DNA from: an uncultured cyanobacterium
Lineage (GTDB): Bacteria > Cyanobacteriota > Cyanobacteriia > PCC-6307 > Cyanobiaceae
Direction of reading: 5' to 3'
Assembly (NCBI GenBank): GCA_903917565.1
Contig: CAIXBB010000033.1
Coordinates: 1 to 64,000 of the forward strand
DNA: 64,000 bases
Shown: in pieces, positions 8,496-17,794 of the stretch
Layout: each line of letters opens with the position of its first letter
Position numbering within the stretch: the stretch's first letter is position 1
Made by a program: the position numbers and the translations under genes
The notes under the pieces: generated by a model
Told to the model about the DNA's origin: nothing
Databases searched by the model: none
The model's input: the letters and a program-made list of their open reading frames with translations, nothing else

Positions 8496-9274
8496 ACCGG
8501 GTCGGGAGGCTGCTGCTGGGGGTGTGGAGTGGGCTGGCCTACGGGCTGCTCTATGCGCCTGTGGTTGTGACGGTGCTGTTCAGCTTCAACGCCCCCCGGG
8601 GACGCTTCAACCTGGTGTGGCAGGGCTTCACCCTGGAGAACTGGCGCCATCCCCTGCGCGACGGGGCGCTCACCGAGGCCTTCCTCACCAGCCTCGCCCT
8701 GGCGGTGGCCTCAGCGCTGCTGGCGGTGCTGCTGGGGGGGCTGATGGCGCTGGCCCTCAGCCGCGCCAGGGTGCGCGGTGGGCGCTGGATCGAGCTCCTG
8801 CTGGCCCTCCCGCTCACCAACCCGGAGATCGTGCTGGCCACGGCGCTGCTGACCCTGTTCGTGGGCCTGGATCTGCCGCGGGGGCCGCTCACCCTGCTGC
8901 TGTCCCACAGCCTGTTCTGCCTGAGCTATGCGGCCCTCACCCTCAAGGCCCGTCTGGCAGGGTTCGACCCCACCCTGGAGCTGGCGGCCCAGGATCTGGG
9001 GGCGCCGCCGCTGGCGGCCTTCCGCCGGGTCACCCTGCCGCTGCTCGCACCGGGCCTGCTGGCGGCCACGCTGCTGTCCTTCTCCCTCTCCTTCGACGAC
9101 TACGTGGTCAGCAGCTTCACCGCCGGCGAAACGCTGACCCTGCCGCTCTATCTGGCCGGCGCCTTCCAGCGGGAGATCTCGCCCCAGATCCAGGTGCTCT
9201 CCACCCTGGTGCTGCTGGTCAGTGCCCTGATCCTGGTGCTGGCCTCCCAGCCGCGGCAGCGCCGCCCTGGCTGA
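8492..9274 (+). CDS. potC: Polyamine-type ABC importer, permease subunit 2
   Basis: 260 residues with about six TM helices. The N-terminal YAPVVVTVLFSFNAP and WRHPLRD resemble PotC/PotI (W-Y in the family). The EAA loop is ELAAQDLGAPPLAAFRRVTLP at about residues 168-188, and FDDYVVSSFTAG is the classic PotC motif after it. The start overlaps potB by 4 bases. The last 56 bases overlap, tail to tail, the 3' end of the tetR gene on the other strand. Confidence 0.87.
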   Translation: MNRVGRLLLGVWSGLAYGLLYAPVVVTVLFSFNAPRGRFNLVWQGFTLENWRHPLRDGALTEAFLTSLALAVASALLAVLLGGLMALALSRARVRGGRWIELLLALPLTNPEIVLATALLTLFVGLDLPRGPLTLLLSHSLFCLSYAALTLKARLAGFDPTLELAAQDLGAPPLAAFRRVTLPLLAPGLLAATLLSFSLSFDDYVVSSFTAGETLTLPLYLAGAFQREISPQIQVLSTLVLLVSALILVLASQPRQRRPG

Positions 9275-9836
9275 GCAGCTGCTCAGCCAGCCAACGGGCG
9301 TCGTGGGCCCGCTGGGGGCCATCCTGCTCGGCGGCGGCGACCGCGCCATCGAGGAGCACCTGCAGGGCTCCGGCGACACGGTGGGGGTCGGCAGCTCCTG
9401 CAGCCCTGGCCCATGTCACCAGTTGCCGATGCATCCATGTCCGCTGTTCAGCGGCCACGACACGCGCTGGATGACGGGCGTCCGCGAGTTCGCTGACGAC
9501 GTGCATCACCGGGCAACCGCGAAAGTCGGGCTGCTGGGTCTGCTCGACCACCCAGTCGAACAGGTGCAGGGCCCGATCGGCCGGTGGAACATCGGCCATC
9601 GTCGCCTCGAGCCTGGCGCGACACACGTCCACGCGTCGCTGCACGTAGGCCGCCACGAGTTGGTCCTTGCAACCGAAGTGGGCGTAAAGGGAGGCCTTGG
9701 CCGCCTCCGCTTCATCGAGCACCCGATCAACGCTGACAGCGCGCACGCCCTCGGAATAGAACAGACGATCGGCGGCGTCGATCAGCCGATCACGAACGGG
9801 AGATGGCGTGAGGTGAGTATTGGGCTCTTTGGCCAT
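9219..9836 (-). CDS. TetR/AcrR-family transcriptional regulator
   Basis: About 205 residues from ATG 9836; GTG 9845 is an alternative start. The N-terminal helix-turn-helix reads DRLIDAADRLFYSEG, VDRVLDEAEAAKASLYAHFGCKDQLV, the canonical TetR pattern. The C-terminal ligand-binding domain (about 60-190) is all-alpha and Ala-rich. It is divergent from an RND efflux pair, the usual arrangement in which the regulator represses the pump and itself. Palindromic sites in the intergenic region (see next entry) are good operator candidates. The 3' end runs 56 bases into potC on the other strand. Confidence 0.85.
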   Translation of the reverse strand: MAKEPNTHLTPSPVRDRLIDAADRLFYSEGVRAVSVDRVLDEAEAAKASLYAHFGCKDQLVAAYVQRRVDVCRARLEATMADVPPADRALHLFDWVVEQTQQPDFRGCPVMHVVSELADARHPARVVAAEQRTWMHRQLVTWARAAGAADPHRVAGALQVLLDGAVAAAEQDGPQRAHDARWLAEQLLSQGGAAAAGRPAPGSGH

Positions 9837-9838
9837 GG

Positions 9839-9895
9839 TTGACACTATAGAACGTTCGGTCTACGGTGCACCCACCGACAGACAGAGCGTTCTGT
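9839..9895 (+). promoter_or_regulatory. RND operon promoter with TetR-operator-like palindromes
   Basis: On the plus strand TTGACA (9839-9844) is separated by 17 bases from TACGGT (9862-9867), a good sigma-70-type spacing. Between them lies TAGAACGTTCGGTCTA (9848-9863), an imperfect palindrome with 5 of 6 arm matches. A second, perfect 5-bp-arm palindrome, ACAGAGCGTTCTGT, is at 9882-9895. Both contain AGAnCGTTC. Binding of the adjacent TetR protein to the first site would block the promoter; this is inference from position and symmetry. Confidence 0.55.
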
Positions 9896-10074
9896 TTGTG
9901 GGCCACCCATCCGGGGGTCTCCCATGAGTGCTGCTGAATGCTGCCGATTCGGGCACGGCCATTCCCGTCACCAGAGCCTGCCCTGGCCTTGATGACCTCT
10001 GGACGCAGCGCCCTGCCTGCGGTTCATCCAACAGGACGTTTGGAGGTTGGCACACTGTTCCTTGGTCGTCTGAT

Positions 10075-11292
10075 TTGAACCGGTCCCGACCCGATCGATG
10101 GCCCCGAAACGCCACGCCCAGGCTCGCTGGGTTCCTGATCGCCGTGGTCACCTCCGCCGGTCTGTCGATGACCCTGTGGGGCTGTGCGGGCGCCAAAGAC
10201 AGGAAAGCCACGGCAGCTCCGGCCCCGGGGCCGGTTGACGTCCAGACCGTCAGAAAGCGCACGGTTCAGCTGTGGTCGGAGTTTTCCGGCCACATGCAGG
10301 CCGTCGATTTCGTCGAGATCCGGCCGGAGGTCAGCGGTCGCATTGCCGAGGTGCGCATCCACGACGGCCAGATCGTCAAGGCCGGAGACGTTCTGTTCGT
10401 GATCGATCCACGCCCCTTCAGGGCCGCCCTGGCCGAGGCCGCCGCCACGCTGGAATCGGCCAGGACCAATGCCCGCCTGGCCAGGAACGATCTCCAGCGA
10501 GCCACCACCCTGGTCCAGTCCCAGGCGCTGGCGCTGAGCGTCTACGACCAGCGCGTCAATGCCGATCGGGTGGCCAAGGCCGCCGTGGAGAAGGCCGAAG
10601 CCGAATGGAGGAAGGCCAGGATCGACATCGATCATGCCTATGTCAAGGCGCCGATCTCCGGCCGCATCAGCCGCCCGGAAATCACCCTCGGCAATCTTGT
10701 GGAAACAGGCCAGGATTCGCCGGTTCTGACCTCGATTGTTTCGACAAACGGCATCTACGCGGTCTTCGATGTTGACGAGCAGACCTATCTCAACATGGTT
10801 CGGGGAAAGAATCAATCGCCGGAATCGCTGCGCCATATGCCAGTTCAATTGAGGCTGCCGGGCGATTCCGAGCGTGTCTATAAAGGCAGTGTCTACAGTT
10901 TCGATAATCGCATCAACTCCTCGACGGGAACCATCCGTGCCCGCGCCAAGTTCTATGGCAGCGATGGCTCTCTGATCCCAGGGATGTTTGTCTCCGTACG
11001 GATGTCGAACAGCGATCGCAGTACGGCCATCCTGGTGCCTGAAAAGGCGATCATCAAAGATCAGAACAAGCAGTTTGTCTACTTGGTGGGGCCCGACGAC
11101 AAAATTGCCTATCGCGAAATTCGTGTTGGCCAGCAGACGGAAGGGCAGCGCGTTGTCCTTTCCGGCCTTTCCGAGGGCGATCGCGTCGTCATTGACGGCC
11201 AACAGCGGGTTCGACCTGGCCAGACGGTGGCCACCCGGCAAGTTTCGCAATCCCAGGAGTCACCAGGTTCCCGTCTGCTGGCTGAGAAATGA
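10075..11292 (+). CDS. RND efflux periplasmic adaptor (membrane fusion protein)
   Basis: About 405 residues from TTG 10075. The frame is open from GTG 9928, but the extra 49 residues do not look coding. A hydrophobic signal ends in LWGC, a lipobox, so the protein is likely a lipoprotein. It then shows the adaptor layout: a lipoyl half (GRIAEVRIHDGQIVKAGDVLF), a long alpha-helical hairpin (about 110-190, Ala/Arg/Glu-rich), the second lipoyl half (YVKAPISGRISRP), a beta-barrel and a membrane-proximal domain (LVPEKAIIKDQ). It precedes the RND pump by 42 bases and forms a two-gene efflux operon. No outer-membrane factor gene is present here. Confidence 0.88.
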   Translation: MNRSRPDRWPRNATPRLAGFLIAVVTSAGLSMTLWGCAGAKDRKATAAPAPGPVDVQTVRKRTVQLWSEFSGHMQAVDFVEIRPEVSGRIAEVRIHDGQIVKAGDVLFVIDPRPFRAALAEAAATLESARTNARLARNDLQRATTLVQSQALALSVYDQRVNADRVAKAAVEKAEAEWRKARIDIDHAYVKAPISGRISRPEITLGNLVETGQDSPVLTSIVSTNGIYAVFDVDEQTYLNMVRGKNQSPESLRHMPVQLRLPGDSERVYKGSVYSFDNRINSSTGTIRARAKFYGSDGSLIPGMFVSVRMSNSDRSTAILVPEKAIIKDQNKQFVYLVGPDDKIAYREIRVGQQTEGQRVVLSGLSEGDRVVIDGQQRVRPGQTVATRQVSQSQESPGSRLLAEK

Positions 11293-11334
11293 TGGGATTT
11301 TTCGACACAGGCAGGACCCCTCGATGATCCAGCC

Positions 11335-14300
11335 ATGAATCTCTCCAAATTCTTCATCGACAAGCCGATCTTCGCCGGGGTGATTTCGGTGCTGATTTTC
11401 CTGGCCGGCGCCCTCTCAATGCTGCAGCTGCCGGTTTCGGAATATCCCGAGGTGGTGCCGCCCTCGGTTGTGGTGGTGGCGCGTTATCCGGGCGCCAACC
11501 CGAAGGTGATCGCCGAAACGGTGGCGACGCCGCTAGAAGAACAGATCAACGGCGTGGAGAACCTTCTCTACATGTCCTCCCAGTCAGCATCGGACGGCAC
11601 GCTCACCCTCACGGCCACCTTCAAGCTGGGCAGTGATCCCAATCTGGCCACGCAATTGGTGCAGAACCGGGTCAATCAGGTGCTCTCCCGGCTGCCGGAG
11701 GTCACCCGAGCCCTGGGAGTCAGCGCCACCAAAAGCTCACCCGATCTGACGATGGTGGTGCACCTCACTTCGCCCAATAATCGCTACGACATCTTGTATC
11801 TGCGCAATTACGCTGTGCTGAATGTGAAGGATCAGCTCGCGAAGATCCCCGGCGTCGGACAGCTGCAGGTGTTCGGTTCCGGCGATTACGCCATGCGGAT
11901 CTGGCTCAATCCCGACAAGGTGGCCGAGCGGTCCCTGACGGCCGATGACGTCGTGGCCGCCATCCGGCGACAGAATGTGCAGGTCGCCGCAGGCGTCATT
12001 GGCGGGCCCCCCTACGGGCCAGACGTGAAGCAGCAGTTGTCGATCAATGCCCGGGGGCGGCTGAGCGACCCGGACGAGTTTGCCGACATCATCATCAAGC
12101 AGGACGGCGGCGTGATCACCCGCCTGAAGGATGTGGCGCGGGTGGAGGTGGATGCGGCGGACTATGGTCTGCGCTCGCTGCTCGACAACAAGCCTGCCGT
12201 GGCCCTGGCGATCTTTCAGACGCCAGGATCGAACGCGATCCAGATCTCAGACAGTGTGCGCCAGACCATGGCGGAGCTGAAGAAGAGTTTCCCGCAGGGA
12301 GTGGATTACAGCATTGTCTACGATCCGACCGTATTCGTCCGCGGCTCCATCGACGCGGTGGTGCACACCCTGCTGGAGGCCGTCGCCCTGGTGGTGGTGG
12401 TGGTCATCGTTTTTCTGCAGACCTGGCGCGCTTCGATCATTCCACTCCTGGCGGTGCCGATTTCGATTGTGGGCACTTTTGCGATCATGAAGCTGTTTGG
12501 CTTCTCGATCAATTCGTTGTCCCTGTTCGGCCTGGTGCTGGCCATCGGCATCGTCGTCGATGACGCGATTGTGGTGGTTGAAAACGTTGAGCGGAACATT
12601 GAAGAAGGCCTGAGGCCCCGTGAGGCGACGATCAGGGCGATGCAGGAGGTCACCGGGCCGATCATTTCGATTGCCCTGGTGCTCTGTGCCGTGTTCGTGC
12701 CGATTGCCTTCATCAGCGGGTTGACCGGGGAGTTCTACCGCCAGTTCGCGCTGACCATTGCCTTCTCCACCGTCATCTCCGCGTTCAACTCACTCACGCT
12801 CTCACCTGCTCTGGCGGCCATTCTGCTCCAGGGCCGTGAGGCGCCGAAGGATCGGCTGACGCGCCTGATGGATCGTCTGTTCGGCTGGTTCTTCCGCGGC
12901 TTCAACCGGGTGTTTCGCCGTGGCTCGGCGGTCTATGGCCGCGGTGTGGGACGCATCCTGTCGCGGAAATCCCTGGCCATGCTGCTCTACGTGGCCCTGC
13001 TCGGCGCCACTGTGGTGGGCTTCTGGGTGGTGCCCACCGGTTTCGTCCCCACCCAGGACAAGCAGTATCTGGTGAGCTTTGCCCAGCTGCCCTACGGCTC
13101 CACCCTGGATCAGTCCGAAGCGGTTATCCGCAGGATCTCGGATGTCGCCCTGGCGGAACCCGGGGTGGAAAGTGCGGTGTCCTTCCCCGGCCTGTCGATC
13201 AACGGCTTCATCAACAGCCCCTCGTCCGGCATCGTGTTCGTCACGCTCAAGCCGTTCGAGGAACGCACCACGCCGGATCTGTCGGGCTTTGCCATTTCGC
13301 AATCCCTGCAGAAGAAATTCGCCAGGATCAACGACGCATTCATTGCGATTTTCCCGCCACCGCCCGTGAACGGGCTGGGCACCATCGGTGGCTTCAAGCT
13401 GCAGGTGGAGGATCGCACCGACCTGGGCTATGAGGCGCTCGATCAGGTGATGAAGACGGTGCAGCAGAAGGCCGCCCAGGCCCCCGAGCTGCTGCGGGTG
13501 TTCTCCAGCTACAACATCAACACGCCCCAGCTGTACGCGGACCTCGACCGCACCAAGGCCCAGCAACTGGGTGTCGATGTGCAGAGCGTGTTCGACACCA
13601 TGCAGATCTATCTCGGTTCACTCTTCGTCAACGACTTCAATGCGTTCGGCCGCACCTATCAGGTGGTGGCCCAGGCCGACAAGGAGTTCCGCTCCAGGCC
13701 GGAGCAGATCCTCAAGTTGAAGGTCAAGAACCAGTCCGGCCAGATGGTGCCCCTGGGTTCGATCATCCGGATCACGGAAACCAATGGCCCGGACAGCGTC
13801 GCGCGCTACAACGGGTTCCGTTCCGCCGATCTCAATGGAGGCCCTGCGGCCGGATATTCCAGCGGCCAGGCGCAGGCCGCCATCACCAGAATTCTCTCGG
13901 AGACCCTGCCGCCTGGCACCCGGTTTGAATGGACTGATCTGACGTATCAGCAGATCCTCAGTGGCAACACGGCACTGCTGGTGTTCCCGATCTGCGTGCT
14001 GTTGGTGTTCCTGGTTCTGGCGGCTCAGTACGAAAGTCTGTTTCTGCCCCTGTCCATCATTCTGATCGTGCCGATGTCCCTGTTCTCGGCCATCGTGGGC
14101 GTCTGGCTCACCGGCGGGGACAACAATGTCTTCACCCAGATCGGTCTGTTCGTACTGGTGGGTCTGGCGTGCAAGAACGCCATTCTGATTGTGGAGTTTG
14201 CCCGTGAACTGGAGATTGACGGGGCCACCACTTCAGGCGCCGCGATCGAAGCCGCCCGCTTGCGACTGCGGCCGATCCTGATGACATCCTTCGCGTTCAT

Positions 14301-14499
14301 CATGGGCGTGATTCCCCTTGTGGCCTCTTCCGGTGCCGGCGCTGAAATGCGGCATGCGATGGGCGTCGCGGTGTTCTTCGGCATGCTCGGCGTCACCTTC
14401 TTCGGGCTGTTTCTGACCCCGGTGTTCTATGTCCTGATGCGCACGTTGGAAAAGCGCCTCACCGGCACGACCCAGGTGCATCACCATGTCGAAGCCTGA
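11335..14499 (+). CDS. RND multidrug efflux pump, HAE1/AcrB type
   Basis: 1054 residues, normal length for AcrB/MexF-type pumps. It starts MNLSKFFIDKPIFAGV and has twelve predicted TM helices in the usual 1+5+1+5 pattern, with two large periplasmic domains (after TM1 and TM7). The proton-relay Asp pair is visible in GIVVDDAIVVVENVERN (about residue 405) and the TM10-11 partner Lys in VGLACKNAILIVEFA (about 945). The N-terminal segment and QLPVSEYPEVVPPSV resemble MexF/OqxB. Substrates, such as drugs, metals or other toxic compounds, cannot be told from sequence. Composition is slightly less GC-rich than the pot genes. Confidence 0.92.
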   Translation: MNLSKFFIDKPIFAGVISVLIFLAGALSMLQLPVSEYPEVVPPSVVVVARYPGANPKVIAETVATPLEEQINGVENLLYMSSQSASDGTLTLTATFKLGSDPNLATQLVQNRVNQVLSRLPEVTRALGVSATKSSPDLTMVVHLTSPNNRYDILYLRNYAVLNVKDQLAKIPGVGQLQVFGSGDYAMRIWLNPDKVAERSLTADDVVAAIRRQNVQVAAGVIGGPPYGPDVKQQLSINARGRLSDPDEFADIIIKQDGGVITRLKDVARVEVDAADYGLRSLLDNKPAVALAIFQTPGSNAIQISDSVRQTMAELKKSFPQGVDYSIVYDPTVFVRGSIDAVVHTLLEAVALVVVVVIVFLQTWRASIIPLLAVPISIVGTFAIMKLFGFSINSLSLFGLVLAIGIVVDDAIVVVENVERNIEEGLRPREATIRAMQEVTGPIISIALVLCAVFVPIAFISGLTGEFYRQFALTIAFSTVISAFNSLTLSPALAAILLQGREAPKDRLTRLMDRLFGWFFRGFNRVFRRGSAVYGRGVGRILSRKSLAMLLYVALLGATVVGFWVVPTGFVPTQDKQYLVSFAQLPYGSTLDQSEAVIRRISDVALAEPGVESAVSFPGLSINGFINSPSSGIVFVTLKPFEERTTPDLSGFAISQSLQKKFARINDAFIAIFPPPPVNGLGTIGGFKLQVEDRTDLGYEALDQVMKTVQQKAAQAPELLRVFSSYNINTPQLYADLDRTKAQQLGVDVQSVFDTMQIYLGSLFVNDFNAFGRTYQVVAQADKEFRSRPEQILKLKVKNQSGQMVPLGSIIRITETNGPDSVARYNGFRSADLNGGPAAGYSSGQAQAAITRILSETLPPGTRFEWTDLTYQQILSGNTALLVFPICVLLVFLVLAAQYESLFLPLSIILIVPMSLFSAIVGVWLTGGDNNVFTQIGLFVLVGLACKNAILIVEFARELEIDGATTSGAAIEAARLRLRPILMTSFAFIMGVIPLVASSGAGAEMRHAMGVAVFFGMLGVTFFGLFLTPVFYVLMRTLEKRLTGTTQVHHHVEA

Positions 14500-17359
14500 C
14501 GGTCGTCAGCTTCCGGAGTCCATCGCTAGGGTCCGCAGTTGCGATCTCCCACAGGCAGGAACTCAGGTGTCGGAACGGCGGATGCATCTGGTGCGCTGGG
14601 GGCTCACCACCGGGTGGCTGCTGATCATCGCCTCCCTGCTCTTCGACCCGTTCACGCCCCGCTTCACCGAGCCCGACCACCCCTGGAGCCCCCTCCGCCT
14701 CCCCCAGGAGTGCGTGGCGGTGCAGGGCAGCTGCCTGACGGAGGCCCCCTATCCCCTGGGAACCACGCTGTTCTGGGGCCTGGTGGTGCCGTCGGGCATC
14801 TTCGTGCTTCTGGTCTTCGGCCATGAGCTGTGGCGCCGGATCTGCCCGCTCTCGTTCCTCTCCCAGATCCCCCGCGCCCTGGGGCTGCAGCGCCAGATCG
14901 CCAGGGTGAACCCGAAAACCGGCGAGAAGCGACCGCAGCTGGCCAAGGTGCCGGCCGATTCCTGGCTGGGCAGGCACTACTCCCGGCTCCAGTTCGGCTG
15001 GCTGTTCGTCGGCCTCTGCGGCCGCATCCTCTTCTTCAATGCCGACCGCCTGGTGCTTTTCGCCTGGCTGACCTTCACCATCGCCTGTGCCATTGCCGTG
15101 GGCTGGCTCTACGGCGGCAAGAGCTGGTGTCAGTACTTCTGCCCGATGGCACCGGTGCAGAGCATCTTCTCCACCCCCACCGGCCTTCTGGGCAGCAAGG
15201 CCCACATGGCCAGCACTCCGATCACCCAGTCGATGTGCCGCACCGTGCAGCCCGATGGCAGCGAGCAGAGCGCCTGCGTGGCCTGCCAGCAGCCCTGCCT
15301 CGACATCGACGCCGAGCGCCTCTACTGGGCCCGGCTGCCCACCCCTGCCTTCGCCTTCGAGCGCTACGGCTACGTGGGCCTGGTGCTCGGCTACTTCCTC
15401 TACTACTACCTCTACGCCGGCAACTGGGACTACTACTTCTCCGGGGCCTGGCTGCGCCAGAGCGACCAGCTCGCCCAGCTGCTGCGGCCGGGCTTCTTCC
15501 TGTTCGGCCAGCCGATTGATGTGCCCCGCCTGGTGGCGGTGCCCCTGTTCCTGGGGCTGTGCACCTGGCTGGGGGCGCTCGCCGGCCGGGCGATCGAGTC
15601 GGGGCTGCGCACCCGGATGCGTCGTCGCGGCGGTGAGCCCGATCGCGACCGGATTCGCCACCGGGTCTTCGTGGTGGCCACTTTCCTGGTGTTCAACTTC
15701 TTCTTTCTGTTCGCTGGCCGGCCGCTGCTGCTGCTGGCACCGGCCTGGGTGCAGTACCTGTTCGACGTCACCCTGGTGGCCGTGAGCACGCTCTGGCTCT
15801 ACCGCGCCTGGAGCCGCTCCCCCGATCTCTACGGCCGCGAGAACCTGGCCGAACGCTTCCGCAAGCAGCTCACCCGCCTCGACCTGGACGTGGGCCGCTA
15901 CCTCGACGGCCGCTCCCTCGCCGACCTGGGCACTGAGGAGGTGTATGTGCTGGCCAAGGTGCTGCCGGGCTTCACCGGCCAGAAGCGGCTCGAGGCCTAC
16001 AAGGGGGTGGTGCGGGAGGCCCTCGAGGAGGGCTTCGTCAATGCCGCCAGCAGCCTGGAGGTGCTCAAGCAGATGCGGCTGTCGCTGGGCATCAGCGACA
16101 GCGAGCACCGCCAGCTGCTCGAAGCGCTTGGCGTGGAGGATCCCGGCCTGCTCGATCCAGGCAACCGCCGCAGCCTGGAGGACCAGATCCGCCTCAGCGG
16201 CTACCGCAAGTCGCTGGAGCGGCTGATGCTGGTGCAGCGCCTCGGGAGCGGAGGCGTCGCCGTTGGGGCCGGTCCCGATGGCGAGGTGCTGCGGGCGCTG
16301 CGGCGGGAGTACGGCATCTCCAGCCGCGAAGAGGAGCAGGTGCTGGACGACCTTTCGCCCGCGGCCGCCGCGATCCACAAGCTGGAGCTGTTGCTGGGGC
16401 GGCTGCCGGCCCTCACCGAGGGCTACCGGGCCCTGCACCAGAGCGCCCTGCGCCACCAGCCCGCTGTGCTGGCCCTCCTCGACGACCGCCTGCAGCTGCG
16501 CAAGGAACTGACGCTGAGGGCCATCCTCGATGGCCTGGCCACTCTCCAGGAGGATCCGGCGGTGCCCGGCCTGGTGCAGCGGCTGCAGGTCATCGCCCCT
16601 CTGGAACTGCCGGAGCTGCTGCGCCGTGAGGGCTGGGGGCGCCGCCTGCCGGCGGCCGTCGCCGAGAGCCTTTCCCACCCCGGCGGCGAAGCCCCCGCCT
16701 GCTCCCTGGAGGTGCCCGTCGACGAGACTCTCAGCTTCCTGGCCAGCCTGGCCGCCGACCCCAGCCCCACGCTTTCATCGGCCGCCCTGTTCCTGACGGC
16801 CTGCCTCGATGGCGGCCGGGCCCGGGCCCTGGCGGCCGAGCTGGGTGTCCACGGGGCCCCACCCCTGCTGCGCCAGACCGCCCGGGCGGTGGATCGCCTC
16901 GAAGGGCCACCGCTGCTGGGTGAATACCCGGAGCTGGAGAAACGGGTGTTCCTGGCCACCAGCGATTTCTTCCGCCGCAGCGACGCCGACACCCTCGATG
17001 CCCTGGCGTCGAAGGCCGATGTGCGCACGTTCGCCAAGGGCGAGCTGATCACCGAAGCGGGAGACACCTGCCGCGAACTGCTGCTGCTGATCGAGGGCCG
17101 GGCCAGGGTCCAGCACCGGGACGGCCAGCGGACCTGGGTGGAGGATCTCCAGCCCGGACGGGTGCTCGACGAGCTCCAGGTGCTCACCCACAGCGCCTCG
17201 GAGAGCACGATCGTGGCCGAGGCCGACGGCACCCGCCTGCTGGCCGTGCCCGTGGATTCCTTCGATGCGGTGCTGGAGCGGGATCCCGATTTCGCCCGCC
17301 GGGTGCTGGAACTGGAGAGTGGCCAGCTGCAGCGGCTGATGCGGGCCGGCGGCGCCTGA
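14486..17359 (+). CDS. Membrane 4Fe-4S protein with C-terminal cyclic-nucleotide-binding fold
   Basis: 957 residues from ATG 14486 (overlaps the pump gene by 14 bases). GTG 14567 and ATG 14582 are credible later starts, the first preceded by a GCAGGA-like site. Residues about 35-450 hold six or more TM helices. Cys residues resemble NapH/NosR/CcoG-type polyferredoxins: RRICPLSF (C120), WCQYFCPM (C215, C219), SMC (C251) and ACVACQQPC (C264, C267, C271), enough for one or two 4Fe-4S clusters. Residues about 450-830 are soluble, helical and Leu/Arg-rich, and I do not recognise them. Residues about 840-950 are a CNB/Crp-type beta barrel (FAKGELITEAGDTCRELLLLIEG), but its phosphate-binding cassette reads DELQVLTHSASEST and lacks the usual Arg, so nucleotide binding is doubtful. 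A redox or sensing role is inference. Confidence 0.7.
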   Translation: MSKPDGRQLPESIARVRSCDLPQAGTQVSERRMHLVRWGLTTGWLLIIASLLFDPFTPRFTEPDHPWSPLRLPQECVAVQGSCLTEAPYPLGTTLFWGLVVPSGIFVLLVFGHELWRRICPLSFLSQIPRALGLQRQIARVNPKTGEKRPQLAKVPADSWLGRHYSRLQFGWLFVGLCGRILFFNADRLVLFAWLTFTIACAIAVGWLYGGKSWCQYFCPMAPVQSIFSTPTGLLGSKAHMASTPITQSMCRTVQPDGSEQSACVACQQPCLDIDAERLYWARLPTPAFAFERYGYVGLVLGYFLYYYLYAGNWDYYFSGAWLRQSDQLAQLLRPGFFLFGQPIDVPRLVAVPLFLGLCTWLGALAGRAIESGLRTRMRRRGGEPDRDRIRHRVFVVATFLVFNFFFLFAGRPLLLLAPAWVQYLFDVTLVAVSTLWLYRAWSRSPDLYGRENLAERFRKQLTRLDLDVGRYLDGRSLADLGTEEVYVLAKVLPGFTGQKRLEAYKGVVREALEEGFVNAASSLEVLKQMRLSLGISDSEHRQLLEALGVEDPGLLDPGNRRSLEDQIRLSGYRKSLERLMLVQRLGSGGVAVGAGPDGEVLRALRREYGISSREEEQVLDDLSPAAAAIHKLELLLGRLPALTEGYRALHQSALRHQPAVLALLDDRLQLRKELTLRAILDGLATLQEDPAVPGLVQRLQVIAPLELPELLRREGWGRRLPAAVAESLSHPGGEAPACSLEVPVDETLSFLASLAADPSPTLSSAALFLTACLDGGRARALAAELGVHGAPPLLRQTARAVDRLEGPPLLGEYPELEKRVFLATSDFFRRSDADTLDALASKADVRTFAKGELITEAGDTCRELLLLIEGRARVQHRDGQRTWVEDLQPGRVLDELQVLTHSASESTIVAEADGTRLLAVPVDSFDAVLERDPDFARRVLELESGQLQRLMRAGGA

Positions 17360-17794
17360 AACCAGGGGTGCGGTGGCGGGGCTTCGCTCAGCTGCCCCTC
17401 CTGCCGCGGATGCTGGCGCGGCTCTGCCTCGATGACGCCCAGCTGCTGGCCCTGAACCGCCTCGCCCTGTTGTTCAAGGAACGGGATTCCGAGGCCGCCG
17501 ACTTCTACGGCGAGAGTGCCCTGATAGATGACGGCACGCCCATGGCAACGCGGCCACCCGTCTCGATGGCTACGGCCTCATCGACTGGAAGTTGCTTCCG
17601 TTCGACTGAGGAGCGTGCATCCGCGCCGAGAAAGGATGGACTTTAATGGCTGCCGCTGCGGCCATGCTGCCAGGGGCAACGGGTCTAAGCGCACCTCGGA
17701 CCTCACTGGTCGGCCTTCTCGATCGTCTTGTCGCGCTCCTCCTGGGCGGTATTGATCTGATCCACGGCCTGCCTGGCGCAACGGGTTGGCCGAT
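17360..17794 (+). other. Unassigned stretch with a short possible gene remnant
   Basis: About 435 bases between the Fe-S/CNB gene and the end of the DUF2207 gene. A plus-strand frame from about 17368 reads LPLLPRMLARLCLDDAQ and ALNRLALLFKER, vaguely like the N-terminus of MtfA/M90 peptidases. It then loses sense, while the other frame gives ATRLDGYGLIDWKLLPFD up to 17610. No catalytic HExxH is seen. It may be a decayed or internally deleted gene, but I would not name it. Confidence 0.3.

Noticed and set aside
14459-16678. Long minus-strand frame opposite the Fe-S/CNB gene
   Set aside because: Shadow frame in GC-rich DNA; Gln/Gly/Ala-rich with no domains, while the opposite strand has Cys motifs and TM helices.
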